Source: UBA9410 sp036123585
GTDB taxonomy: Bacteria > Actinomycetota > Acidimicrobiia > Acidimicrobiales > MedAcidi-G1
Assembly (NCBI GenBank): GCA_036123585.1
Contig: JAZADN010000110.1
Span: 1-37,894 of the forward strand
DNA: 37,894 nt
Direction of reading: 5' to 3'
Both the position numbers and the translations under genes were made by a program. Of this stretch, positions 17,822 through 25,164 are shown piece by piece. The notes beneath the pieces were generated by a model. That model made no database searches. It worked only from the letters and a program-made list of their open reading frames with translations, and had not been told where the DNA came from. How positions within the stretch are numbered: position 1 is the first letter of the stretch; the number at the start of each line of letters is the position of its first letter.

Positions 17822-17826
17822 CGCCC

Positions 17827-17848
17827 GTCCCGGCTCGACTGCCGGGAC
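17827..17848. terminator. Perfect 8-bp hairpin between the FakA-like gene and recG
   Basis: GTCCCGGC (17827-17834) and GCCGGGAC (17841-17848) flank a 6-nt loop. It begins 5 nt after the FakA-like stop codon and ends on the base before the recG -10 element. It may terminate the upstream message or act as an operator in the recG spacer. Confidence 0.55.
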
Positions 17849-17854
17849 TACCGT
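17849..17854 (+). promoter_or_regulatory. Putative -10 element for recG (leaderless)
   Basis: TACCGT, 6 nt before the GTG at 17861 and directly abutting the hairpin at 17827-17848. Confidence 0.5.
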
Positions 17855-17860
17855 CGATCC

Positions 17861-19996
17861 GTGGCCGAGACCGGCATCACCCTGCGGGAACTGGACGCCC
17901 GCCCCGTCGTCGACCTGAACGGCGTCGGGCCCGCGCGCCAGAAGGCCCTGGGCGCCGTCGGGATCGCATCAATTCTCGACCTCCTTGGCTTCTACCCTCG
18001 TCGCTACCTCGACCGCAGTCGGGAGGCCACCGTCGCCGAACTGGACTCGGGGTCGGAGGGCATGGTGTTGGTTCGGATCGATCGGGTGTCGGCCCGCAGG
18101 ACCCGCAACGGCCGATCGCTGGTCGAGGTGCGGTGCGGTGACGACACCGGTCGCTTGCGCCTCACTTTCTTCAACCAGCCGTGGCGAGAGAAGCAACTGC
18201 GTGAAGGTATGCAGGCCGTGGTTTTCGGTAAGGCCGACGAGTACAGAGGCACCCTCCAGATGACAAGTCCGGTGGTCGACCTGGTGGGGGACCGAACGGG
18301 CCGGATCGTCGCCGTGTACCCGCAGAGCGAGACGGCTGGCCTGCACAGTTGGGATGTCGACGCCCTTGTCGGCGAGGCCCTACGCCGCACCATGAAGGTT
18401 CGGGGCCTGTCCGACCCCGTGCCCGTCGAGGTTCGCGACCGGCACCGGCTCGTCGACCGTTCCGAGGCCTACCGGAGTATCCACCGGCCCGAGGGTATGC
18501 ACGAGATGATGGAGGCCCGACGGCGCTTGGTGTTCGATGAACTGCTGCGCATCCAGATGGCGCTTGTTCGCCGCAAGGTGGAACTGGAGCAGACCTCGAC
18601 GGGGATCGTCCACGCGCCGGCCGGTGGCGAGGGCGACCCGGTGGCAGCGTTCCTCAACCGTCTGCCGTTCGACCTGACCGGTGCCCAGCGGCGCGTCCTC
18701 GGTGAAATTACAGACGACATGGCACGGCCGGCGCCCATGCACCGCCTGCTGCAGGGCGACGTGGGCTCGGGCAAGACTGTGGTGGCGGTGGCCGCCTTGC
18801 TCGCCGCGGTGCGCGGCGGCCACCAGGGTGCCCTGATGGCCCCCACCGAAGTGCTGGCCGAGCAGCACCACCGGGGCGTGGCTGACCTGGTCGAGGGCAT
18901 GGACGTCGATGACCCGACCACCCTCCTCGGCCACCGGCCATTGAAAGTCGACCTGCTAACCAACCGGACTACGGCCGCCGAGCGCCGGCGTATCGCCGCC
19001 GAGTTGGTGGCCGGCGGAGTCGATGTACTCATCGGAACCCATGCCCTCATCCAGGAGGGGGTCGAGTTCGGTTCGCTGGGCGCGGTGGTGATCGATGAGC
19101 AGCACCGGTTCGGCGTCGAGCAGCGTGCTGCCCTGCGGGACCGGAACCGTGACGGCACGGTGCCCGACGTACTGGTAATGACGGCCACGCCGATCCCGCG
19201 CACGGCGGCCATGACCGTCTACGGCGACCTCGACGTCTCGATCCTCGACGAACTTCCCCCGGGCCGTATCCCGATCGAGACGGTGTGGCACGCCGATGAG
19301 AACGAAGCCTGGCCGGTGGTGAGGGCCGAGGTGGAGGAGGGGCGACAGGCCTACGTGGTGTGCCCGTTGATCGACGAGTCCGATGCGTTGGATGTCCGTT
19401 CCGCCGAGGCCACCTTCGCTGAGTTGTCGGCCGGGCCGCTGGCCGGGCTGCGGGTCGGGCTGCTGCACGGTCGGGTCAGTCGGGCAGAGAAGGATGAGAC
19501 CATGCGCCTCTTCCGGTCGGGCGCGCTCGACGTCCTGGTGGCCACCACGGTCATCGAGGTGGGCGTGGATGTTCCAAACGCCACGGTGATGGTCGTCCTC
19601 GACGCGGCCAGGTTCGGGATCGCCCAGCTCCACCAACTCCGGGGCCGGGTGGGGCGTGGCTCACACGCCAGCCTGTGCCTGCTGGCCGGGGAGGCGCCCT
19701 CGCCGGACGCTGAAGAACGCCTGCGGGCGCTGGTCCGCACCACTGACGGTTTCGAGCTGGCTGAGGTGGACCTTGACTTGCGGGGCGAAGGGACGATCAT
19801 GGGCGAGCGCCAAAAGGGCCGCAACGACCTCCGTCTGGCGTCGCTGCGTCGAGACCGCGAGTGGGTGGAGGCGGCTCGGAACGAGGCGGTGGCCATCGTG
19901 GGCGACGGTTCCGGCCTGGCTGACCACCCGGAGTTGGTCGACGAGGTGGACCTGTTCCTGGGCGATGACGAGTCGGATTACCTGCTGAAGTCCTGA
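17861..19996 (+). CDS. recG: ATP-dependent DNA helicase RecG
   Basis: The 711-aa protein is full-length RecG (E. coli 693 aa). The N-terminal region has a helix-hairpin-helix-like LNGVGPARQKAL and then the OB-fold wedge domain (about 55-150) that splits branched DNA. The helicase core has Walker A GDVGSGKT (about 300), motif Ia APTEVLAEQH, DEQH box VIDEQHRFGVEQR (about 412), motif III MTATPIPRT, and C-terminal motifs including TTVIEVGVDVPNA and QLRGRVGRG. RecG reverses stalled forks and branch-migrates recombination intermediates. GTG 17861 is fixed by TACCGT 6 nt upstream. Confidence 0.97.
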   Translation: MAETGITLRELDARPVVDLNGVGPARQKALGAVGIASILDLLGFYPRRYLDRSREATVAELDSGSEGMVLVRIDRVSARRTRNGRSLVEVRCGDDTGRLRLTFFNQPWREKQLREGMQAVVFGKADEYRGTLQMTSPVVDLVGDRTGRIVAVYPQSETAGLHSWDVDALVGEALRRTMKVRGLSDPVPVEVRDRHRLVDRSEAYRSIHRPEGMHEMMEARRRLVFDELLRIQMALVRRKVELEQTSTGIVHAPAGGEGDPVAAFLNRLPFDLTGAQRRVLGEITDDMARPAPMHRLLQGDVGSGKTVVAVAALLAAVRGGHQGALMAPTEVLAEQHHRGVADLVEGMDVDDPTTLLGHRPLKVDLLTNRTTAAERRRIAAELVAGGVDVLIGTHALIQEGVEFGSLGAVVIDEQHRFGVEQRAALRDRNRDGTVPDVLVMTATPIPRTAAMTVYGDLDVSILDELPPGRIPIETVWHADENEAWPVVRAEVEEGRQAYVVCPLIDESDALDVRSAEATFAELSAGPLAGLRVGLLHGRVSRAEKDETMRLFRSGALDVLVATTVIEVGVDVPNATVMVVLDAARFGIAQLHQLRGRVGRGSHASLCLLAGEAPSPDAEERLRALVRTTDGFELAEVDLDLRGEGTIMGERQKGRNDLRLASLRRDREWVEAARNEAVAIVGDGSGLADHPELVDEVDLFLGDDESDYLLKS

Positions 19997-20029
19997 TTGC
20001 CGAACTGCTGGCCGACGTCCCACCGGGGG

Positions 20030-20035
20030 CATGAT
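20030..20035 (+). promoter_or_regulatory. Putative -10 element (CATGAT) for the GNAT gene
   Basis: CATGAT, 5 nt before the ATG at 20041. The spacing is slightly short for a leaderless start. Confidence 0.35.
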
Positions 20036-20040
20036 CGGGT

Positions 20041-20685
20041 ATGCCCACCGACCAGAACCCCGTCTCGATCGCGACCCGGCCCGGCACCGATGCCGACGTT
20101 CCGGCAGTGGTGGCCATCATGGCCGAAGCTTTTGCCAACGATCCGGTTCTGGGGTTCGTCCTCGACGACGGTCCCGCCTCCGAACCCGACCGCCGCCGCG
20201 CGTTGCTGGCGGCGTTCTTCGCCAATCGCCTACTGGGGGGCCGGGGGATTGATGAGATCGTGGTGCCCGCCGATCCGGTGGACGCCCGTGAGGCGGCGGC
20301 GGTGTGGATATCGCCAAGAAGTCCGGAGGACGCCGAGCCCGACTTCTCGATGCTTCGAGCGGTGAATGATCTGACCTTCGGTGCAGACACCATGGAGGCC
20401 CGTATCACTGCGCTGATCCCGGTGTTTGCCGTTCATCCAACTACGCCGCACTGGTACCTGCCGTTTGTGGGCACCCGGCCCTCGGCTCGGGGGCGGGGCC
20501 TTGCCTCGGCGGTGATTTCGGCGGTCACCCGGCGGTGTGATGCCGAAGGGGTGGGCGCCTACCTGGAGTCCTCCGATCCGGCCAATGTCCCACTGTACGA
20601 GCGGCACGGCTTCGTGGTCACCGCTGAGATCGCCATCGAAGGCGGTCCGACAGTGCCCGTCATGTGGCGGGATCCTGTCAGTTGA
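20041..20685 (+). CDS. GNAT-family N-acetyltransferase
   Basis: The 214-aa protein has a GNAT fold. The N-terminal helix region VVAIMAEAFANDPVLGFVLDD is typical, the acetyl-CoA pyrophosphate-binding loop is seen in RPSARGRGLASAVISAV, and the C-terminal ESSDPANVPLYERHGFVVTAEI is the usual closing motif. The HWYLPFVGT strand before the loop suggests the subgroup with a W-Y-L substrate strand. The acceptor substrate is not deducible. It starts 44 nt after the recG stop codon, with CATGAT just upstream, and converges on the zinc-ribbon gene. Confidence 0.85.
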   Translation: MPTDQNPVSIATRPGTDADVPAVVAIMAEAFANDPVLGFVLDDGPASEPDRRRALLAAFFANRLLGGRGIDEIVVPADPVDAREAAAVWISPRSPEDAEPDFSMLRAVNDLTFGADTMEARITALIPVFAVHPTTPHWYLPFVGTRPSARGRGLASAVISAVTRRCDAEGVGAYLESSDPANVPLYERHGFVVTAEIAIEGGPTVPVMWRDPVS

Positions 20686-20719
20686 TCCCATCGGCCGGCC
20701 TCGCTCCTCGATCGGCGGA

Positions 20720-20923
20720 TCAGGCGCTGGCCGGTCCGTCCCTTCGCCCGTCGTCGCCCCATTCCCCGGACAAGTCGTCAGGCATGACGAGGTCCCAGCG
20801 GTCCATGCAGTCCGCGCACCGGTAGGCCACCGGGTCGCCGGGGCCGAACTCGGTCTCCGGATGGGGCAGCAGGTGGCAGGTACCTCCACAGTCCACGCAC
20901 ACGATCGTCTCCGGCGCCCGCAT
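20720..20923 (-). CDS. Zinc-ribbon microprotein of unknown function
   Basis: The 67-aa protein has two cysteine clusters: CVDCGGTC (Cys9, Cys12, Cys16) and CADC (Cys36, Cys39). They are separated by 19 residues, as expected for a small zinc ribbon. The C-terminal tail is acidic with a WDLVMPDDLSGEWGDDG stretch. No named family is recognised. A much longer frame extends upstream but runs antisense to rsmD. The ATG at 20923 is supported by TACCGT 7 nt upstream and by the cysteine pattern. It is divergent from rsmD across 90 nt and probably monocistronic; a regulatory or adaptor role is only a guess. Confidence 0.75.
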   Translation of the reverse strand: MRAPETIVCVDCGGTCHLLPHPETEFGPGDPVAYRCADCMDRWDLVMPDDLSGEWGDDGRRDGPASA

Positions 20924-20930
20924 AGCTCTG

Positions 20931-20936
20931 ACGGTA
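20931..20936 (-). promoter_or_regulatory. Putative -10 element for the zinc-ribbon microprotein (leaderless)
   Basis: TACCGT on the minus strand, 7 nt before the ATG at 20923. Confidence 0.5.
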
Positions 20937-21001
20937 GCCCCCGCTCTCGAGTCTCTCTCGTCCTCGCGTGGACCCGCCCTCAACTGGGCTCCGGCGCAGG
21001 C

Positions 21002-21007
21002 CATGAT
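21002..21007 (+). promoter_or_regulatory. Putative -10 element (CATGAT) for rsmD
   Basis: CATGAT, 6 nt before the ATG at 21014, heading the rightward housekeeping block. Confidence 0.4.
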
Positions 21008-21013
21008 GCGGGC

Positions 21014-21625
21014 ATGCGCGTCGTAGCCGGAACCGCTCGGGGGCGTCGCCTCGCCACCCCGGAGCCCCGCCGAGGTCGGAGGAGAGCCGGTAGGGGCCGA
21101 TCGTCCGGCGACGACGCCGTGGTGCGACCCACCACCGACCGGGTCCGTGAGTCGACCTTCAACGCTCTCCACAGCCGGCAGGCCGTAGTCGGGTCTCGGG
21201 TCCTCGACCTGTTTGCCGGGACTGGGGCGCTTGGTATCGAGGCGCTGTCGCGAGGCGCTGAGTGCGCCACCTTCGTGGACCGGTCGCCGGACGCGCTCCG
21301 GCTGGTGACCGAGAACCTGGCCACCTGCGACCTGGCCGAACGGGCCAAGGTGGTGCGGGCCGACGGCCCGGACTGGCTGCGGTCCACGTCCGACGTCTGG
21401 GACCTGGTCCTCCTCGACCCGCCCTACGACTTCGACGCCTGGGACGATCTGCTGGCGGTCGTGGCCGCCCATCTGGCAGACCCGGCGACAGCGTTGGTGG
21501 TTGTCGAGTCCGACCGTGAGGTGCTTGGCGAGGACGGCGCCGATGTTCGGTGGCATGTCGATTCGCGACGACGCGCCGCGGGTACCGTGGTGACGTTGCT
21601 GCGTCCGGACTCCGGACCGGGCTAA
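21014..21625 (+). CDS. rsmD: 16S rRNA (guanine966-N2)-methyltransferase RsmD
   Basis: The 203-aa protein has the RsmD N-terminus MRVVAGTARGRRL and the conserved RPTTDRVRESTFN. The SAM-binding motif I is LDLFAGTGALGIEALSRGA, and the catalytic DPPY lies at about 135-138 (LLDPPYDFD). It methylates G966 of 16S rRNA. An Arg/Gly-rich insertion of about 18 residues (RRGRRRAGRGRSSGDD) lies between the first strand and the RPTTD motif, where the enzymes I know have only a few residues. ATG 21014 gives the exact family N-terminus with CATGAT 6 nt before it. coaD follows after 50 nt, the usual rsmD-coaD arrangement. Confidence 0.94.
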   Translation: MRVVAGTARGRRLATPEPRRGRRRAGRGRSSGDDAVVRPTTDRVRESTFNALHSRQAVVGSRVLDLFAGTGALGIEALSRGAECATFVDRSPDALRLVTENLATCDLAERAKVVRADGPDWLRSTSDVWDLVLLDPPYDFDAWDDLLAVVAAHLADPATALVVVESDREVLGEDGADVRWHVDSRRRAAGTVVTLLRPDSGPG

Positions 21626-21675
21626 GCGGCGGTCGGACGGAGCGATTGAGAGCGACCGGGAGAGGTGCCGAAAGC

Positions 21676-22155
21676 ATGACTCGAGTCCTTTACCCCGGCT
21701 CCTTCGACCCGGTCCACAATGGTCACGTCGAGATGGTCGAGACGGCATCCGGCCTGTTCGACGAGGTGGTGGTGGCCGCTCTCATGAACCCGTCCAAGGG
21801 CGGAGGCCTCCTCGACCTCGAGGAACGGATGGCCCTGCTCGACGAGTGTTTCGCCCATCTCGACAACGTGCGCACCACGAAGTTCGACGGCCTGGTGGTC
21901 GACCTAGCCACCGAGGTGGAGGCCGATTTCATTGTCAAGGGGCTCCGCGCCGTCTCCGACTTCGAGAGCGAGCTCCAGATGGCACAGATGAACGCCGCCA
22001 TGTCCGGGGTGCAGACCCTCTTCCTGCCCACCGCCTCGCGCCGCTCATTCCTGGCCTCTCGGCTCATCCGGGAGGTGGCCAGGCTCGGTGGTGACGTCAG
22101 CGACATGGTTCCGCCGCCGGTCCTCCGGCGGCTCGCGGATCGGTCAGACGGGTGA
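21676..22155 (+). CDS. coaD: Phosphopantetheine adenylyltransferase
   Basis: The 159-aa protein is full-length CoaD, a nucleotidyltransferase. Motifs are YPGSFDPVHNGH (ATP-binding HxGH-type motif as HNGH at 14-17), VKGLRAVSDFESELQMAQMN and the C-terminal RRSFLASRLIREVARLGGDVSDMVPPPV. It transfers AMP from ATP to 4'-phosphopantetheine, the penultimate step of CoA synthesis. ATG 21676 follows GAGGTG with 8 nt spacing. Its stop codon overlaps the start of the next gene (GTGA). Confidence 0.97.
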   Translation: MTRVLYPGSFDPVHNGHVEMVETASGLFDEVVVAALMNPSKGGGLLDLEERMALLDECFAHLDNVRTTKFDGLVVDLATEVEADFIVKGLRAVSDFESELQMAQMNAAMSGVQTLFLPTASRRSFLASRLIREVARLGGDVSDMVPPPVLRRLADRSDG

Positions 22156-22844
22156 GCGAAGTTCACGATCCCGGCTTGGGGGAATCCGTGTTCGCCGAGC
22201 CGCCCTCGGCGAGTGGAGGGGACCGGACGGCTGAGGACTCGCCCGCGCCGCTACCGCCCGACCCCTACCGGCCGCCTCAGATCGAGGCCATCCTGCGCCA
22301 GTTGCACGAGGTGGTCGGCAATGCCCGGCCGATGCCGCTGTCGGCGTCGTCGATGGTCAACAAGGAGGAGCTGTTGGCGCTGGTCGACGAGGCCGTCGCC
22401 CGGCTGCCCGATGAACTGCGGTCGGCCCGCTGGCTGCTAAAGCAGCGGGAGGAGTTCCTCGACAAGGTCCGCCGTGAGGGCGACGAGATCCTCGAGTTGG
22501 CCCGGTCGCGGGCCGAGCGACTGGTCCAGCGCACCGAAGTGGTGCGGACCGCCGAGCAGCGAGCCCGGCACCTCGTGGAGACCGCCCGCGAGGAGACGCG
22601 ACGGATGCGACGCGAGACCGAGGACTACTGCGACCAGAAGCTGGCCAGTTTCGAGGGCCTCCTTGGAAGTACCCGAGACGCCATCACCCAGGGCCGGCGC
22701 CGCCTCCAGGAGACGGCGTTGGACCGGGACCGAGAGCAGCGGGCCTCCGATGCGGTGGAGGCGGCTCGGGCCGCCGACGCCGACCCGGCGACCGCCGAGG
22801 GAACCGGTACGGCGTTCTTCGACCAGGACGCCGTCGGGGATTGA
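22152..22844 (+). CDS. SepIVA-like coiled-coil protein
   Basis: The 230-aa protein has a Pro-rich, low-complexity N-terminus (to about 45), a conserved-looking segment PPQIEAILRQLHEVV, and then a long charged coiled coil (about 85-190, for example KQREEFLDKVRREGDEILE), ending in an acidic tail. Pattern and position (next to coaD, yceD and rpmF, in the rnc-smc neighbourhood) match mycobacterial Rv2927c/SepIVA, a DivIVA-like septum-associated factor required for division. ATP-synthase b-subunit-like helices give the same kind of match, so the call rests largely on gene order. GTG 22152 overlaps the coaD stop by 4 bp, indicating coupling. Confidence 0.75.
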   Translation: MSEVHDPGLGESVFAEPPSASGGDRTAEDSPAPLPPDPYRPPQIEAILRQLHEVVGNARPMPLSASSMVNKEELLALVDEAVARLPDELRSARWLLKQREEFLDKVRREGDEILELARSRAERLVQRTEVVRTAEQRARHLVETAREETRRMRRETEDYCDQKLASFEGLLGSTRDAITQGRRRLQETALDRDREQRASDAVEAARAADADPATAEGTGTAFFDQDAVGD

Positions 22845-23407
22845 GCGCACCCGTGGTCGACGGACTGCGGCTTCCGCTGGCCGTTCTCCGACGGCGGGCC
22901 GAACCGCGGACCGTCGTTGGCGAGGTCTTGTTTGACGACCTCAGGATCGGTGACGTGGTCGTGGTGGATAGTCGGGTCGGCCTGGATCTCGAGGCCGAGG
23001 CCCGAGGGTTCGACGTCCTGGTCTCCGGCTCCGTCCGGGCTTCGTGGTCGGGGAAGTGCCGCCGCTGCCTCGAGGAGGTGGCCGGAGAGCTCGACCTTGC
23101 TGTCCGCGAAGTGCTCACTCATGACCCCGATCGTTCCTCCGATGGTGGTACATCCGGAGACGAGTCGTCCGGGGACGGTGACGCCTATGCCCTGGGCGAC
23201 GATGAGGCAGACCTGGAGCCGGTGGTTCGCGACGCAGTGCTTCTGGCGCTGCCGTTGTCGCCCCTGTGCGGCGAGGCGTGCGACGGGCCGGACCCCGACC
23301 GTTTTCCGACTGGAATGGGCGGTGGCGACGAGGTCGCTACCGGGGGCGATCCCCGATGGGCGGTGCTTGACGCGCTGCGCGGAGCGGAGAGGGATGACGG
23401 GCCGTGA
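22841..23407 (+). CDS. YceD/DUF177-family protein
   Basis: The 188-aa protein precedes rpmF, as yceD does across bacteria. The N-terminal half includes the signature SGKCRRCLEEV (Cys73, Cys76). A later LPLSPLCGEACDG lies where the family usually has a second cysteine cluster, but its final CxxC pair is missing here. The middle (about 97-125) is a low-complexity Asp/Ser/Gly-rich stretch. In E. coli YceD is linked to ribosome assembly and 23S rRNA. The start is uncertain: TTG 22841 overlaps the upstream stop codon (TTGA), while GTG 22853 lies 12 nt after GGGGA. Confidence 0.82.
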   Translation: MSAPVVDGLRLPLAVLRRRAEPRTVVGEVLFDDLRIGDVVVVDSRVGLDLEAEARGFDVLVSGSVRASWSGKCRRCLEEVAGELDLAVREVLTHDPDRSSDGGTSGDESSGDGDAYALGDDEADLEPVVRDAVLLALPLSPLCGEACDGPDPDRFPTGMGGGDEVATGGDPRWAVLDALRGAERDDGP

Positions 23408-23460
23408 GGCAGGCGTTGTCGCCGGCGCCCGGCCCGGTGCCAGTTCGACGGTCCTCCCGC

Positions 23461-23466
23461 TAGCCT
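23461..23466 (+). promoter_or_regulatory. Possible -10 element upstream of rpmF
   Basis: TAGCCT in the 134-nt gap between yceD and rpmF. If used, the rpmF message would have a leader of about 70 nt. No convincing -35 box. Confidence 0.3.
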
Positions 23467-23541
23467 CAACTGGTCCCCTCGGGCGGATGACCGCCGTGGG
23501 CTACACACCTAGACCGTTCGCACGCCGCCGAGGAACCAACC

Positions 23542-23721
23542 ATGGCCGTCCCGAAGAAGAAGACCTCCAAGGCCAAGGGCCGCAGCCGCCGGGCTGCCAA
23601 CTGGACCCTCGGCCGCGCCTCGCGTAGCGCCTGCGCACGTTGCGGCGCCACCAAGCGCCCGCACCGGGTGTGTGGCAACTGCGGATGGTATGCGGGCCGT
23701 CAGGCCATCGAGGTCGACTGA
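23542..23721 (+). CDS. rpmF: 50S ribosomal protein L32 (zinc-binding form)
   Basis: The 59-aa protein starts MAVPKKKTSKAKGRSRRA and has the bL32 zinc ribbon CARCG...CGNCG (Cys31, Cys34, Cys44, Cys47), so it is the cysteine-containing, zinc-replete form. ATG 23542 follows GAGGAA with 6 nt spacing. It lies between yceD and plsX as in most bacteria; plsX begins 7 nt after its stop codon, linking ribosome and lipid synthesis. Confidence 0.97.
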   Translation: MAVPKKKTSKAKGRSRRAANWTLGRASRSACARCGATKRPHRVCGNCGWYAGRQAIEVD

Positions 23722-23728
23722 CCCCACC

Positions 23729-24706
23729 ATGCTCCCCGTCGCCGTCGACGCCATGGGCGGTGACCACGCACCGTCCGAGATCGTCGCCGGTGCGCTGAGG
23801 GCCCGCGACGAGGACGGCATTCCGGTCTTGCTCGTCGGCCGCCCAGACGAGTTGGGCGACATTGGCGACCTGGAGGTCTTGGAGGCCTCCGAGGTCATAG
23901 CCATGGATGCCGAGCCCGGCTCCAGCGTCCGCCGCATGAAGGACTCGTCGCTGGTTCGTGCCGCCGAGGCGGTGCGCGACGGCCGGGCTTCGGCCATGGT
24001 CAGTGCCGGCAACACCGGGGCCACGATGGCCAGCGCCCTGCTCCGGATGGGCCGCATCACCGGGGTCGCCCGTCCGGCTATTGCCACACTGATCCCCACA
24101 CCAGGGGGTACGCCGACCGTCCTGCTGGACTCTGGCGCCAACGCCGAGTGCCAGCCTGACTGGCTGATCCAGTTCGCCCAGATGGGTGCCGTCTTCGCCC
24201 GGCACCGGTTGGGCATCTCCGAACCTCGGGTGGCTTTGCTGTCCATCGGCGAGGAGCCCGGCAAGGGCAGCCCATTCGCCAAGGAGGCGTTCACCGCGCT
24301 GGAGGCTGCCGAGGTGGGTGGCGCCGGCTTCATCGGCAACGTTGAGGGTCGCGATCTGATGACGGACGCCGCCGACGTCATCGTGACCGACGGGTTCACT
24401 GGCAATGTTGCCCTCAAGACCGCCGAGGGGGCGCTCAAGGCACTGCTCACTGCACTGCTCACAGGCATGGCAGGGCGGCCGGAGGCGGTAGAGGCCGCTG
24501 ATGTGCTGGCCCCAGAGTTGGACGCCTTGTACCGGGAGTTCCACCCCGACACCTACGGTGGGGCGATGCTCCTCGGGGTGAAGGGCGTCTGCATCATCAG
24601 TCACGGTTCGACCAACGCCCTAGCCATGCGCAACGCCATTGGTGTGGCGGCTGAGATGGTGCGTGGCGACGTGGTTGGCCACCTCGCCGAGGCCGTAGGT
24701 GCCTGA
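23729..24706 (+). CDS. plsX: Phosphate acyltransferase PlsX
   Basis: The 325-aa protein is full-length PlsX: N-terminal VAVDAMGGDHAP, VSAGNTGATMASAL, LLDSGANAECQPDWLIQFAQMG, and C-terminal TDGFTGNVALKTAEG and GGAMLLGVKGVCIISHGSTNA. It converts acyl-ACP and phosphate to acyl-phosphate for PlsY, starting phospholipid synthesis, and acts peripherally at the membrane. ATG 23729 is 7 nt past the rpmF stop codon. The acpP gene follows after a 167-nt gap holding its own promoter candidate. Confidence 0.97.
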   Translation: MLPVAVDAMGGDHAPSEIVAGALRARDEDGIPVLLVGRPDELGDIGDLEVLEASEVIAMDAEPGSSVRRMKDSSLVRAAEAVRDGRASAMVSAGNTGATMASALLRMGRITGVARPAIATLIPTPGGTPTVLLDSGANAECQPDWLIQFAQMGAVFARHRLGISEPRVALLSIGEEPGKGSPFAKEAFTALEAAEVGGAGFIGNVEGRDLMTDAADVIVTDGFTGNVALKTAEGALKALLTALLTGMAGRPEAVEAADVLAPELDALYREFHPDTYGGAMLLGVKGVCIISHGSTNALAMRNAIGVAAEMVRGDVVGHLAEAVGA

Positions 24707-24797
24707 CCCAAAAGTCCGAACCGTCCGTCGAACGTCCTTTGGCTCGTCTATAACTCTCGTGCCGGTTGGCGACAGGCCGATCCGGCGAGTCCGCCGA

Positions 24798-24803
24798 TAG
24801 GCT
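24798..24803 (+). promoter_or_regulatory. Possible -10 element for the acpP unit
   Basis: TAGGCT in the 167-nt gap between plsX and acpP. It would give a leader of about 65 nt ending in a strong Shine-Dalgarno sequence. A second AT-rich site, TATAAC at 24749-24754, is an alternative. Neither has a clear -35 box. The rest of the gap shows only a weak CCAAA/TTTGG stem near 24709-24743. Confidence 0.35.
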
Positions 24804-24873
24804 GGGCGACCACCCGGGGCCGTCTCCGCGGGTTCGTTTTCCCACCGGCCGGCCCACGCTCAGGAGGCATGAG

Positions 24874-25164
24874 GTGCCAGCAGAAACCCACGTCGAAGGC
24901 ACGCCGATCGGACGCGACGAGGTCTTGGAGCTCATCCGGGACCGCCTCGCCGACATCCTTGAGATCGAGCCGTCAGAAATCGCCGAGGGCGCATCCTTCG
25001 CCGACGACCTCGACGCTGACTCGTTGGCCCTCATCGAGCTAGTAGAGGCCCTTGAGGAGGAGCTCAGCGAGCGCTCAGCCGGCTTCCGGATCGAGGACGA
25101 CGACCTCGAGGACCTGCGCACGGTCCGCGACGCCGTCGACTATGTCGTCGCCCGACTCGGCTGA
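24874..25164 (+). CDS. acpP: Acyl carrier protein
   Basis: The 96-aa protein is an ACP: the phosphopantetheine attachment site is Ser50 in DDLDADSLALIELVEALEEEL, flanked by helices 1 (LELIRDRLADILEIEPSEI) and 3-4 (LEDLRTVRDAVDYVVARL). Compared with the usual 77-80 aa it has about 14 extra N-terminal residues and a slightly longer loop (SERSAGFRIEDD). It carries fatty-acyl intermediates for synthesis and for PlsX. GTG 24874 is fixed by AGGAGG ending 6 nt upstream; ATG 24869 is too close to that site. Its 3' end overlaps the rnc start by 23 nt. Confidence 0.95.
   Translation: MPAETHVEGTPIGRDEVLELIRDRLADILEIEPSEIAEGASFADDLDADSLALIELVEALEEELSERSAGFRIEDDDLEDLRTVRDAVDYVVARLG

Noticed and set aside
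20924..21748. Upstream extension of the zinc-ribbon frame, antisense to rsmD and coaD
   Set aside because: The rsmD and coaD frames have clear families, and the conserved cysteine part starts at the ATG at 20923 with its own -10-like box.
24709..24754. CCAAA/TTTGG stem and TATAAC after plsX
   Set aside because: A five-pair stem with a 25-nt loop and an isolated AT-rich hexamer without -35; mentioned only as alternatives within the acpP promoter entry.
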